Of a stretch of DNA of 64,000 bases, positions 9,049 to 17,579 are shown piece by piece. Both the position numbers and the translations under genes were made by a program. Source of the stretch: a bacterium (lineage in GTDB: Bacteria; Zhuqueibacterota; Zhuqueibacteria; Residuimicrobiales; Residuimicrobiaceae). The stretch covers positions 62,001 through 126,000 of the forward strand of contig JAKPUX010000056.1 of the NCBI GenBank assembly GCA_029554865.1. The letters run 5' to 3'. The notes under the pieces are model-generated. The model was given only the letters and a program-made list of their open reading frames with translations. It did not search any database and was not told the DNA's origin. The first letter of the stretch is position 1; every line of letters starts with the position of its first letter.

Positions 9049-10083
9049 TTACAGGTGAAAGGCCCCGGTGATGCGATGCGAATTGCCAAGGTCGCTGCCG
9101 ACAAAGGCATAATCCAGGCTGAATCCTGCCAGGTCGAGGCCGGCCCCAGCGGTCAGCTCGCTGCGATAATAGCCGCCCCGTACGCTGAGCAGGTTGAAGA
9201 AGGTGAGCTCTCCGCCGGCGCAATCGCCCTCTTCATTCCAGAAGAGGCGGTCGTAGGCGGCGGTGATGCGCAGGCGCAGGGCCGGGAGGGTATGGGAGAG
9301 GGCAAGGCCGGCCTGGAGGCCGCGGCCGATCTCGTCCTTGTGGTTGGAGGCTGTATTCCAGCTCATCTGCGTGCGCGAGAGATCGCGGACGGAGGCCCCC
9401 AGGCTCAACCAGGTGCGCGGCTCGGGCTCGTCCACCCAGCCGGGCATCAAGCGCACCAGCACGCCCGCATCCAGCCCCTGGCCGCTGCCGGAATAGCTGT
9501 CGAGGGCCTGATGGATGTATTTGCCGGTCACCCCGAAGGCGATCTCGGTCGGGATCACGGTGCCGGCGAGGTCGCCGCCAATGGCCAGATCGAGGAGCAT
9601 GCTGCGGCGGAAGGTCAGAAAGAGGGCATCCTCCTTGTCGGAGAACCAGCCCGTGGCCTCGCCGGTGGAGCGGTTGACCCCGGTGGTATAGCGGTCATAG
9701 CGGCTGCCGAGCAGGGCGTCATACCGGGGGATATCATCAACCCCGAGACGGATCCAGTTGATGCTGACGCTGGTCTGTGCGTTGAAGACGAGATGAGCCC
9801 CGGCGGTGTTGTACTGCGCCAGCCCCTCAAAGATCGGCATGTGCTCGACCTGCAGGGCCAGGGCTCCTCGCCCGGGCGATCCGGCCGGATTCCAGTAGCT
9901 GGCGCTGGCGTCATTGGCGACGGCGACATAGGCCCCACCCATGGCCATAGCCCTTGCCCCCACACCGATGCGGGTGAAATCCGCCGCATAATCCCCCGCC
10001 CTGAGGGCGGTCACACCGAAGAAGATCAGTGCCAGACCAATCAGCCTGCCGATGCGCTTTCTGGAAGGAGTTGTCGTTGCCAT
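9049..10083 (-). CDS. PorV/PorQ-like outer-membrane beta-barrel protein
   Basis: 344 residues with a signal peptide (hydrophobic core at about 13-26, ALRAG cleavage region). The mature N-terminus DFTRIGVGARAMAMGGAYVAVANDASASYWNPAG matches the PorV/UPF0164 family: aromatic and Gly-rich beta strands, a variable middle and a barrel-like C-terminus. In T9SS bacteria PorV shuttles cargo from the translocon to the PorU attachment complex (family knowledge). It sits 18 bases downstream of a C25 protease that has a T9SS tail, suggesting dedicated handling of that cargo, which is inference. Two further paralogues lie at 56921 and 58027. AAAGGG is spaced six bases from the ATG. Confidence 0.8.
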   Translation of the reverse strand: MATTTPSRKRIGRLIGLALIFFGVTALRAGDYAADFTRIGVGARAMAMGGAYVAVANDASASYWNPAGSPGRGALALQVEHMPIFEGLAQYNTAGAHLVFNAQTSVSINWIRLGVDDIPRYDALLGSRYDRYTTGVNRSTGEATGWFSDKEDALFLTFRRSMLLDLAIGGDLAGTVIPTEIAFGVTGKYIHQALDSYSGSGQGLDAGVLVRLMPGWVDEPEPRTWLSLGASVRDLSRTQMSWNTASNHKDEIGRGLQAGLALSHTLPALRLRITAAYDRLFWNEEGDCAGGELTFFNLLSVRGGYYRSELTAGAGLDLAGFSLDYAFVGSDLGNSHRITGAFHL

Positions 10084-10101
10084 GCGCGAAGCCCTTTCTC
10101 C

Positions 10102-13100
10102 TTACTGCAATTTGGCCATTTTTTCAATGCGTTCGATGCGCTGCTCGCCCTGTTCGGCGACGAATTTGAGATAGTAGACGCCGTTGGCAACCTCGTTGCC
10201 ATCGTCATCTGTGCCGTCCCAGTCCACCTCCATGTAGCCGGTCACTCCCTGCAGTTCGAAAGAGCGGATGAGCCGCCCCGAAACCGTATAGATGCCCAGC
10301 TGCGCGCGGTTGGCGGTCTCGGAGAGATTGAAGGCGATGGTGGTCTCCTGAGGGAAGGGATTGGGATGGTTGGCCAGGCTGACCAGGCTGAACACCCCCT
10401 CGACGTGGAAGGCCGCCTCCAGCATGGCACTATTGCCGTTGATGTCCTGCACCTCGATCTGCATGGTGTGGCTGCCGGTCTCAAGGGTCGGGGCGAAGGT
10501 CAGGGTGAGGGAGCGCCGCGAGCCGGAGTTCTGAAAAAGGGTATACCCGGCCGGATCGACCTGCTGATGATCGAGCAGAAGGCGGATGCCTGCGCCGGCG
10601 AGATCAAAACCGGTCGCATCCTCCATGTAGGCCGAGAAGAGGGGATTGCGCGAGACCACATCCCCGTCGGCAAAGTTCTGCCCGCCGACGCTGAGGGTGA
10701 TCACCGGGGCCTCCGCATCCTGGCTGGCCAGGAGGCTGAAGGCGCGCAGGGAGGCAGGCAGCGCGGCTGTCACTGTCCCCTGCGTGGAATCGATCACCGA
10801 CTGGAGGCCGTGCCAGGTGTTCGACCTGGCATTCCAGCCGTAGATGCGCAGGCTGCTGTTGCGGACCAGCGACCGGGCGGCGGCATCCTGGGGATCGAAG
10901 AGGGCAACCACCCCGATCTCCTTGACCGGGGCCACGGAGGTATCGGCAAAGCTGTAGCGGTAGAGCATCGGGCCCGAAGAGAAGCGGAATTTAACCGGCA
11001 ACAGACCGGACCAGGCTGCCGCTCGGACCTGGGTTTCGTCCCACCCCTGGCTCCAGTTCAGCATCGCCGTCTGGGCCACAGCCCCGGCCGGGATTTCGAT
11101 ATAACCGTTGCTCTCGGGCAGATAGATGGGTCCGCTGCTGCCGGTGGCGGCCGTGACGATGCGTGATACCGCCAGGGTGATGTTGTTGTTTTCGTTGCTC
11201 TCCTCGATCTGGTTGTCGGCATCGGACTGGAACCAGAATTTGCGCTCTCCCGCATTGGGATTGCTCCAGAGGATGGTGAGCACCGAATCGCTGTTGGCTG
11301 GAACCGAGGTCACCTGCAGCTTGTCCCCCACCGGCTTGTAGGTAGAGGCGTTCAATCCTTCGGTCACCAGAACGTGGAAGGGGCCCGAGGGTTTGTCGCC
11401 GCCGTTTTTGATGCGGAAATCGATGCGCGCCGGGCTCCCTCCGTAGATGCGGATCGAAGTCGGATCGATCGAGAGGTCGGGCCGGAAGCCGACGGTGGCG
11501 TAGGTGATGGCGCCAACAATCTTTTCGCCGTTGCCCGCAGTCACCACGCTCTGGTAATAAAAGCGCGAGCCCTCGTTCTGTTTGCGGCCCTCGGGCGTGC
11601 GCCAGATATTATCGCCCTGGCGCACCAGGGCGATGTTTTGCCACTCGACTGCATTGGCGGAGAGATTGAGGGTCACACCCGCCACCCCGCCGCGATTGCG
11701 CAGGGCGGTTTCATCGACCGTCACCGCAAAATAAAAGGGCTCCTGGTGAACCGGCGCGGAGGGATCGGTATTGATCTGCACCATGGCATGGTTCGCCACA
11801 GATACGGTCGCCGCTGCTGCCGCATCCTCCCGCGCATCGGAAGCGAAGACCCGGACAGTCGCCTCGCCGTTCCTCCACAGGGAGATATTTTCATTGGTCA
11901 GGGTGAGGAGGTCGCACTCCCAGGCGCCGTTCTGCAGGGGCACCACTTTGCGCACCAGGGTTGAGTCGTCCTCGTTGGCGAGGGTCACCACGGCGCTCCC
12001 GGTGCTGATTCTGCTCGCCCGGCCGCTGACGCGGATGGTCTCGCCGACCAGGTAGGCGCTGCGCGAGGGTTGAATGGTGACCTCCTCCTCCGAAATATGG
12101 TAGTTCAGACCGGGATCACCGAGCAGGACGAAATGGCGGAGATTGTCCCAGTAGCCGTTGGTCCTTTCGATCAGGAAGAGCTTGCCGAGGGTGACAATCT
12201 CGCCCATGCGCCGCGCCTGAGCGGCAAAAATGGCATTGAAGAGGGCGATGTCGAGGTAATAATCCCCGTCGGCCGAGGCCTTGGCCGCGGAACCGAAGTG
12301 GGCCACTGCGCCGCGGTCGCGGGCGAGCACCAGTTCCATCCCCAGCGAGGGCATCTCGGGATTGTCGAAATGGCCGACGAAACAGGTCATGCTGAAGACG
12401 GCGGGATAGCGATTCCGGTTGCTGAGGCGCTTGACGTCCTCGATCTTGAAAAGTTCGTTGTCGAAATAGACCCCGCCGCCGCCGTGGCCGATGAAATTGA
12501 CCAGGCTCTGACCCGTATTGATCATCTCGGCAAGGGTCTCGGTGTTGCCGTAATGGACCGATCCCTGCAGGGTGGTCAGCCGGTTTATGGTGATCCGTTT
12601 CGGTGTATAGCGGGCGACCAGCTCGTTGGCATCACGAATGAAGCGACCGCCGTCGCCTTCGGCATAGACCATGCCGATGCTGCGGCGCCACTCGTCGATC
12701 ACCGGCTGCTGCTCATAATCGATGGTCTTGTTGACCATAATGTCGGCCTGATCCGCGCTGCTGACGGGAAAGCGGCCGATGTAGAGGTCGGGCAGGATGT
12801 CATTGCCGCTGACAGCGACCAGGGCATTGTCCGATGAGGTCATGCCCCAGGAGTTGGTATAGACCATCAGGGTCGGGACGTAGCTTCTGAGATTGAGTTT
12901 CTCGGCGGCCCGCTTGTTCATATAGTGGGTAGTGGTGCCGAAGAGCAGCACATGCAAGGGGGCAGGACGAGTCCAGTTGAAATAGGCATAGGAAATAAAG
13001 TCGCGCAGGGCATTGGGATCATAGATGCCGTCGTTGAATTCGTCGTAGATATCCTGGATGTCGACCACGGCCGTACGCAGCCCCTCCGCGGCGCGGTGTT

Positions 13101-14949
13101 GGGCCAGACGCTGCGCCTGAGCGGCGAAATCGGCATGGGTGACGATGATATAATCGGCGCCGTTTGCGGGCGAACGCAGGGCGGAAGGCCGGTCGAGGGT
13201 GATGGAGGCCACCGTCCGAAGCCGGTTGCGGCCGACAAAATAGAGGTTGCGCGGGGCCTCGGCCTGGTAGCCGAGATGGCAGCTCCAGCCGCTCCCGCGC
13301 TGCTTCATCCGGTACCCGGTCAGGATCTGGCCCTCCTCGGTGAAGGCGTAGATCTGATTGGTGCTGAAGCCATCGATACGCACCAGGCGCTGTCCGCTCG
13401 CGGGCAGAAGCACGCGCAGAGAGTCCTCGCTGGCGACCAGCTTGCCGGTGAAATTGAGCTTGACATAGTTGACCAGAATCCGGTCGATTGCAACCCCCTT
13501 GATGTCCAGCGGCAGATTGAAGCGCAGAACATTGTTCTGGGAGAGGAGGGCCGGCTTCTCGATTCTCTGCTGGAGGGTGACCGCGGTCTGGTTGTCCCAG
13601 TAGGCCTCCGCGACCTGCTGCTGATTGAGATAGAGGCGCACATGATGGTCGGGATTGGCCTGATAGATGTGGGTCAATCCGAGCATGTTCACGGTCAGAT
13701 CCAGGGGCGTGCCGGGGATAAGATGGTCGACCGGCAGCGGCAGGCTGAATTCATAATCCGGAGAAGCGGGCGCCCAGTACCAATGGTCGAGATTGGGGTC
13801 GTTGTTGTCCAGGGTGCGCTCGTAGATCAGATCGCGCTCGAGATGGAGCTGAAACTCGCCGCTTGCCAGGGTGTCGGCAACATTCTGCGGCGGAGAGGAG
13901 GGCGACTCGGCAAAACGGGCGCCCACGCTGCCCTCCCAGGAGAGCCAGTAAACGGCGTTGTCGGAATACTGGCTGTATTGAAAGGTCTGTGCGCTGTTAT
14001 GGCGGCCGATGAAGACAATCCGGTCCTCCTCATCGAAGGTGCCGTCGCTCCCCCCCTCGACCAGAATGGCGACACTTCGACCGCGATGAGTCAGGGAGAG
14101 GGCGCCGGGTGAGATGGCGCTCAGGGAGACCCCTGCGCCGGCCACCTCGCGGCCGGTGATGGCATAGACCCCGTCCTGCCCCAGTTCGATGCGCAGACGC
14201 TGCGCCTCGCCCCCGGGCTGCACGGATTTGGCCAGGGCGGCCTGGTCACCGCTGATGGTGCGCCACTTTTTGCTCTCCTCATAGTTGGCCAGGGTCGAGG
14301 CCAGCTGAGCCTCAACCGCCACCGGCTCGGCGGAGGCGGGGCTGATCCGCGCCAGCGAGGCCGCAGCAGAGCCGCTCTCGCTCTCAATGTCGAGACGCAG
14401 GCGGAGTTTACGCACAATCTGCAGCGACTGTTGGCGGCTGGCGTAGCGCACAGGACGAAGATAGACCTGCACCAGCCGCTGGCTGCGGAACATCCCGTCC
14501 ATACCCAGCTCGGCAGTCCGGGCCGGATACCACCCCTCCAGTTCCGCCAGCGGCAGCGCGGCTCGCTCCCGCCCTTCGGAATCGACGACGCTGTAGACCG
14601 GCTTGTCCGCAAGCCGAAGGGCACCAGAGCTGCGCGTTGCGCTCTCCTCGGCAAGAAGGGTAAGGCGGACCTGCCCCGCAGCGGGCACCCCGAAGAGCAC
14701 GCTGGTCACCGGCAGACGGGGAAGATTGAACTGGTCGGTATAGGTCGCGCCCTCGAGGGTGACATCGGTGATCCACTGGCCGCCGCTCAGCTTTTGGGCG
14801 ACGCTGACCGAATCAAAAACAATATCATAGACCAGCGCCTTGTCGGACGACTCCACGACGGTGCAGCGGTAGGGCATCTGCGCAGCAGCCAGCACTGCGT
14901 GCGCCCATATCAGCAGCAGGCCGGGGAGCACCCGGATCATCTTCTTCAT
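10102..14949 (-). CDS. Gingipain-like C25 cysteine peptidase with T9SS C-terminal domain
   Basis: 1615 residues from ATG 14949, chosen over the upstream in-frame ATG 14973 because AGGAAA is correctly spaced and the signal peptide then begins MKKMIRVLPG. Residues 20-590 are a beta-rich propeptide and PorU-like N-terminal region. The C25 caspase-like domain spans about 598-960; the dyad is visible as His822 (FIGHGGGG) and Cys856 (FSMTCFVGHFD), 34 residues apart as in gingipains. A CARDB-type adhesion domain follows near 1156-1260, then Ig-like strands. From 1523 the T9SS sorting domain runs (NHPNPFP, WDGTDDDG, ending KMAKL). Predicted surface protease attached by T9SS. The tail distinguishes it from PorU sortase itself, which lacks one. 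Confidence 0.85.
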   Translation of the reverse strand: MKKMIRVLPGLLLIWAHAVLAAAQMPYRCTVVESSDKALVYDIVFDSVSVAQKLSGGQWITDVTLEGATYTDQFNLPRLPVTSVLFGVPAAGQVRLTLLAEESATRSSGALRLADKPVYSVVDSEGRERAALPLAELEGWYPARTAELGMDGMFRSQRLVQVYLRPVRYASRQQSLQIVRKLRLRLDIESESGSAAASLARISPASAEPVAVEAQLASTLANYEESKKWRTISGDQAALAKSVQPGGEAQRLRIELGQDGVYAITGREVAGAGVSLSAISPGALSLTHRGRSVAILVEGGSDGTFDEEDRIVFIGRHNSAQTFQYSQYSDNAVYWLSWEGSVGARFAESPSSPPQNVADTLASGEFQLHLERDLIYERTLDNNDPNLDHWYWAPASPDYEFSLPLPVDHLIPGTPLDLTVNMLGLTHIYQANPDHHVRLYLNQQQVAEAYWDNQTAVTLQQRIEKPALLSQNNVLRFNLPLDIKGVAIDRILVNYVKLNFTGKLVASEDSLRVLLPASGQRLVRIDGFSTNQIYAFTEEGQILTGYRMKQRGSGWSCHLGYQAEAPRNLYFVGRNRLRTVASITLDRPSALRSPANGADYIIVTHADFAAQAQRLAQHRAAEGLRTAVVDIQDIYDEFNDGIYDPNALRDFISYAYFNWTRPAPLHVLLFGTTTHYMNKRAAEKLNLRSYVPTLMVYTNSWGMTSSDNALVAVSGNDILPDLYIGRFPVSSADQADIMVNKTIDYEQQPVIDEWRRSIGMVYAEGDGGRFIRDANELVARYTPKRITINRLTTLQGSVHYGNTETLAEMINTGQSLVNFIGHGGGGVYFDNELFKIEDVKRLSNRNRYPAVFSMTCFVGHFDNPEMPSLGMELVLARDRGAVAHFGSAAKASADGDYYLDIALFNAIFAAQARRMGEIVTLGKLFLIERTNGYWDNLRHFVLLGDPGLNYHISEEEVTIQPSRSAYLVGETIRVSGRASRISTGSAVVTLANEDDSTLVRKVVPLQNGAWECDLLTLTNENISLWRNGEATVRVFASDAREDAAAAATVSVANHAMVQINTDPSAPVHQEPFYFAVTVDETALRNRGGVAGVTLNLSANAVEWQNIALVRQGDNIWRTPEGRKQNEGSRFYYQSVVTAGNGEKIVGAITYATVGFRPDLSIDPTSIRIYGGSPARIDFRIKNGGDKPSGPFHVLVTEGLNASTYKPVGDKLQVTSVPANSDSVLTILWSNPNAGERKFWFQSDADNQIEESNENNNITLAVSRIVTAATGSSGPIYLPESNGYIEIPAGAVAQTAMLNWSQGWDETQVRAAAWSGLLPVKFRFSSGPMLYRYSFADTSVAPVKEIGVVALFDPQDAAARSLVRNSSLRIYGWNARSNTWHGLQSVIDSTQGTVTAALPASLRAFSLLASQDAEAPVITLSVGGQNFADGDVVSRNPLFSAYMEDATGFDLAGAGIRLLLDHQQVDPAGYTLFQNSGSRRSLTLTFAPTLETGSHTMQIEVQDINGNSAMLEAAFHVEGVFSLVSLANHPNPFPQETTIAFNLSETANRAQLGIYTVSGRLIRSFELQGVTGYMEVDWDGTDDDGNEVANGVYYLKFVAEQGEQRIERIEKMAKLQ

Positions 14950-14991
14950 GCCGTTTCCTTTCTCTCTCCGCATCCTGTCGGTCCTCTTGCT

Positions 14992-15273
14992 CTATTCCGG
15001 TTCCCGGTCTGAGAGCCGCTGGCTGAGCTCCTGCAGCTCGTTCAGCAGCTCCATGCTCAACTCGGATAATTTCTTGCCATAGTGCCAGATGCGCTCCATC
15101 AGCACCGCCTCCTCGGGGGTCAGGCGCGACTGCATCTCATCGCTAAAGATGTTGATGTAGCCGAGGAGGCCCTGGGCGGCGGAACGCAGCTCATGACCCA
15201 GCCGGCGCTGCCGCTCGGAAAGCGGCAGCGGGTTTGCGCCGGTGGGCGCTTTGTTTTGCTCGGCGTCATGCAC
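14992..15273 (-). CDS. Orphan DHp (HisKA)-like small protein
   Basis: 93 residues, starting at a GTG (15273) with GAGGA nine bases ahead and overlapping the upstream gene by eight bases. The central part, GHELRSAAQGLLGYINIF, resembles an H-box with His followed by Glu, and the two predicted helices look like the dimerisation and phosphotransfer domain of a histidine kinase. There is no sensor, ATPase domain or membrane segment. It could be a phosphotransfer adaptor, a kinase inhibitor that dimerises with a full kinase, or a structural remnant. Its place inside a polysaccharide operon is odd. The family assignment is by eye only. Confidence 0.55.
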   Translation of the reverse strand: MHDAEQNKAPTGANPLPLSERQRRLGHELRSAAQGLLGYINIFSDEMQSRLTPEEAVLMERIWHYGKKLSELSMELLNELQELSQRLSDREPE

Positions 15274-16522
15274 TGCCAGGCATCCTCTCTTCGGGTTCAG
15301 GCCGCGGCGGCCGGACGAGAGTCAGGCCGTAGGCGGCCATCATGATAATAAAGTGGTCCAGGGGCAGTCGCAGCCGGACCTTGATGATCATCACGGCGTG
15401 CACCGCCGTGTAGGCCAGGGCGTAGTAGAAAAAGAGGGCCATCCTCTTCTTCAACTGCGGCGGAGCCTTGATATATCCCCAAAAGGTCAAAATCAGCAGG
15501 GGCAGAAAGGTGATCAGCCCCAGGATCCGGACCAGTTCCCCCCTGCTGAGATAGGAGGCGGTCACCGGCGAGGGATCAAGGCGCCAGAAAAACAGCCCCT
15601 TGAGCAGGGTTCGCTTCGCAAAGGCTCCGGGCTCGGCTGCGATGTAGGCGCGGGCTGTCGCGCTGAAGAGCGAGTCGGCATAGAGCTCCGATCCCGAACG
15701 GATGATGCGCTCATCCATTGCCGGGGGTGTGGGCACGCCGCAGGGGGCCTCGATATCAGCGGCCGGATTGTTGCCGAGCCAGAGATTATAACCGCCGTTC
15801 GTCGCCAGCAGCGGCCTGCCCAGCTTGTGCTGGTTGCGCACCATCCAGGGGGCCAGGAGCAGAAGCATACCGGCGAGAAAGCATCCGGCCAGCCTGAGCT
15901 TCTCCCCCCTGCTGCCGGAGGCGTGACGTAAATGCCACACCACTGTGGCGCCGGCAAGGACAATCGCGGTGGTGACGGTGAGAACCGCCCAGCCCCAGAC
16001 CATTCCGCCAAAGAACATCATCTTGTTATTATTGGTATTTACAGCTTCCATGTACATCCAGGCGCCGAGTACCAGGAGCATACTGTAAAGGGTAGTGGCT
16101 AAAATCGTGCCAGGCAGGAAGATGAAATAGGGATAGAGAGCGCAGCCTGCAGCGGCGAGCAGCGCCGCGGAGGATCCGAAGAGCATGCGGCTGAAAAAGG
16201 CGACGAAAACGATGGTGGCCAGGCTGATCACGAGCTGGGCGAGGCGGACCTGCGCGGGCCCGGTCAGACCGGCCATGCGCAGGGCGGCGAGCCAGAGGGG
16301 ATAACCGGCCGGGATGACGGCCGTCGGCTTGCCATCGGCAAGCACATAGCCCGCACCCCCGGTCAGGTTGGCGGCGAGGAGCAGGTTTTTCTGCTCGTCG
16401 CTGTAGACGACGCGCTGGTCGAGACGGGCGATGAGCAAAAAGCGGGCGATAAAGGCGCCCGCCAGTATCATGAAGAAGAGCTGGGTGCGGCGGTTTTTCC
16501 GCAATCCGGACATGGTCGGCAA
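15266..16522 (-). CDS. GT-C (PMT_2-like) membrane glycosyltransferase
   Basis: 418 residues with about nine membrane spans. The first periplasmic loop contains VVYSDEQKN and then AVIPAGYPLWLAALRMAG, the arrangement of GT39/ArnT-like enzymes that use polyprenyl-phosphate-linked sugars. The conserved GGYNLWLGNNP after the main span cluster is typical of this group. A TTG start at 16522 is preferred: GGAG lies six bases ahead, while the ATG nine bases further in would be too distant. It lies between a lipoprotein gene and the orphan DHp gene in the same transcript. Confidence 0.75.
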   Translation of the reverse strand: MPTMSGLRKNRRTQLFFMILAGAFIARFLLIARLDQRVVYSDEQKNLLLAANLTGGAGYVLADGKPTAVIPAGYPLWLAALRMAGLTGPAQVRLAQLVISLATIVFVAFFSRMLFGSSAALLAAAGCALYPYFIFLPGTILATTLYSMLLVLGAWMYMEAVNTNNNKMMFFGGMVWGWAVLTVTTAIVLAGATVVWHLRHASGSRGEKLRLAGCFLAGMLLLLAPWMVRNQHKLGRPLLATNGGYNLWLGNNPAADIEAPCGVPTPPAMDERIIRSGSELYADSLFSATARAYIAAEPGAFAKRTLLKGLFFWRLDPSPVTASYLSRGELVRILGLITFLPLLILTFWGYIKAPPQLKKRMALFFYYALAYTAVHAVMIIKVRLRLPLDHFIIMMAAYGLTLVRPPRPEPEERMPGSA

Positions 16523-16543
16523 ATCGTTCTCCTCTGCGGCTGA

Positions 16544-17569
16544 CTAGTGTCTCTCGGTATAACTGTAAAGTCCGTGCTCCTCAGTCCCGATATAAACCAC
16601 GCCGGGGTCGCCGTTGGCGACCTGGAGGGCAGTGATAGCGACGCCAGCCGGCATTTCCAGCGACATCTTGCTCCAGGTGGCGCCGCGGTCGGTGCTGCGA
16701 AAGACCGAGGTGGTATTGGCCAGGTAGAGCCGGTCTCGCAGCCGTGGATGGGTGACGACAGCCACGCCCCTCCCCTGTCCCTGCGCACCATAGGCGTACT
16801 TCCAGCTCTGCCCGGCATCCTGCGAGGTGTAGAAATCGCCGTTGACGGTGACAGCGCAGATCAGGCCGGAGTCGGCCCCGATATAGGCGAACTGGACCGG
16901 ACTGTCGTAATAGGTTCCGCTGGCCTCCACCCCGCTGTTGGCGTAATACCACCGTGCTCCAGCGTCGGTCGTGCGCGCAAAGCCGGTGTAGAGCAGTCCC
17001 GCCAACAGGGTCGCCGGATTGCCCGGCAGGCTGGTGACGGCGTGGATCAGGCGGCTGTTGAGGAAGGTGTTGGTCCATTTTTCCTCGCCGCCCCCCTTGC
17101 GGTAGATGCCGGTCGCAGTTGCGAGCCAGATGGTCTCATCGCGCTGATTGACGAGGTGGATATCATTGACCAGGGTGTTGGCCACCTCACCCTTGAGGTT
17201 GGTCCAGCTCTCCCCACCGTCGTCGCTGCGGCTGATGCCGAATCCCGTACTGCCGCAGTAAAGGCGCTGGGGATTGTCGGCGACGATCTCCACTGATTTG
17301 ATATCACGGCTGTTCAGCCCGGTGGTGATGGAATGCCAGTTGGAGCCGCCATCTGTGCTCTTGTAAAGGCCGTCGAAGAGGCCGACATAGAGAGTGGCGG
17401 GGTGGTCGGGATGGACGGCGATGCACTGCACCTTGCGGTCCGTCACCTGCAGAGGAAGCGCACGCCAGCCCTTTTCTTCGACTTTCGGCGTGACGGGATC
17501 TTTTTCGCAGCCGGCGCACCCCATCAGGAGCACGAGTGCGGCCTGAAACAGCGGGACAACCTTGCGCAT
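16544..17569 (-). CDS. Beta-propeller lipoprotein with BNR/sortilin-type repeats
   Basis: 341 residues. A lipoprotein signal ends LLMGCAG, with the lipidated Cys at about 18. The remainder consists of repeats of the form YKSTDGGSNW, SRSDDGGESW, TSQDAGQSW and RSTDRGATW, the Asp-box signature of BNR, sortilin and Ycf48-like beta-propellers. Such domains bind proteins or glycans; no active site is implied. AGGAG precedes the ATG by six bases. In this context it may be an envelope accessory of polysaccharide assembly or of the T9SS cargo nearby. Confidence 0.8.
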   Translation of the reverse strand: MRKVVPLFQAALVLLMGCAGCEKDPVTPKVEEKGWRALPLQVTDRKVQCIAVHPDHPATLYVGLFDGLYKSTDGGSNWHSITTGLNSRDIKSVEIVADNPQRLYCGSTGFGISRSDDGGESWTNLKGEVANTLVNDIHLVNQRDETIWLATATGIYRKGGGEEKWTNTFLNSRLIHAVTSLPGNPATLLAGLLYTGFARTTDAGARWYYANSGVEASGTYYDSPVQFAYIGADSGLICAVTVNGDFYTSQDAGQSWKYAYGAQGQGRGVAVVTHPRLRDRLYLANTTSVFRSTDRGATWSKMSLEMPAGVAITALQVANGDPGVVYIGTEEHGLYSYTERH

Positions 17570-17579
17570 CTTCTTCTCC

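Noticed and set aside
9055-11166. A 703-codon plus-strand open frame across the PorV-like and protease genes.
   Set aside because: It is antisense to genes with clear motifs and has a Gly/Ala/Arg-rich translation with no recognisable domain; long antisense frames are expected at high GC. The same applies to 1432-3138 minus, 30023-31981 plus, 43282-44904 minus and 52487-54103 minus.
10102-14949. PorU sortase.
   Set aside because: PorU lacks a T9SS sorting tail; this protein has one and carries additional adhesion domains, so it is a cargo protease.
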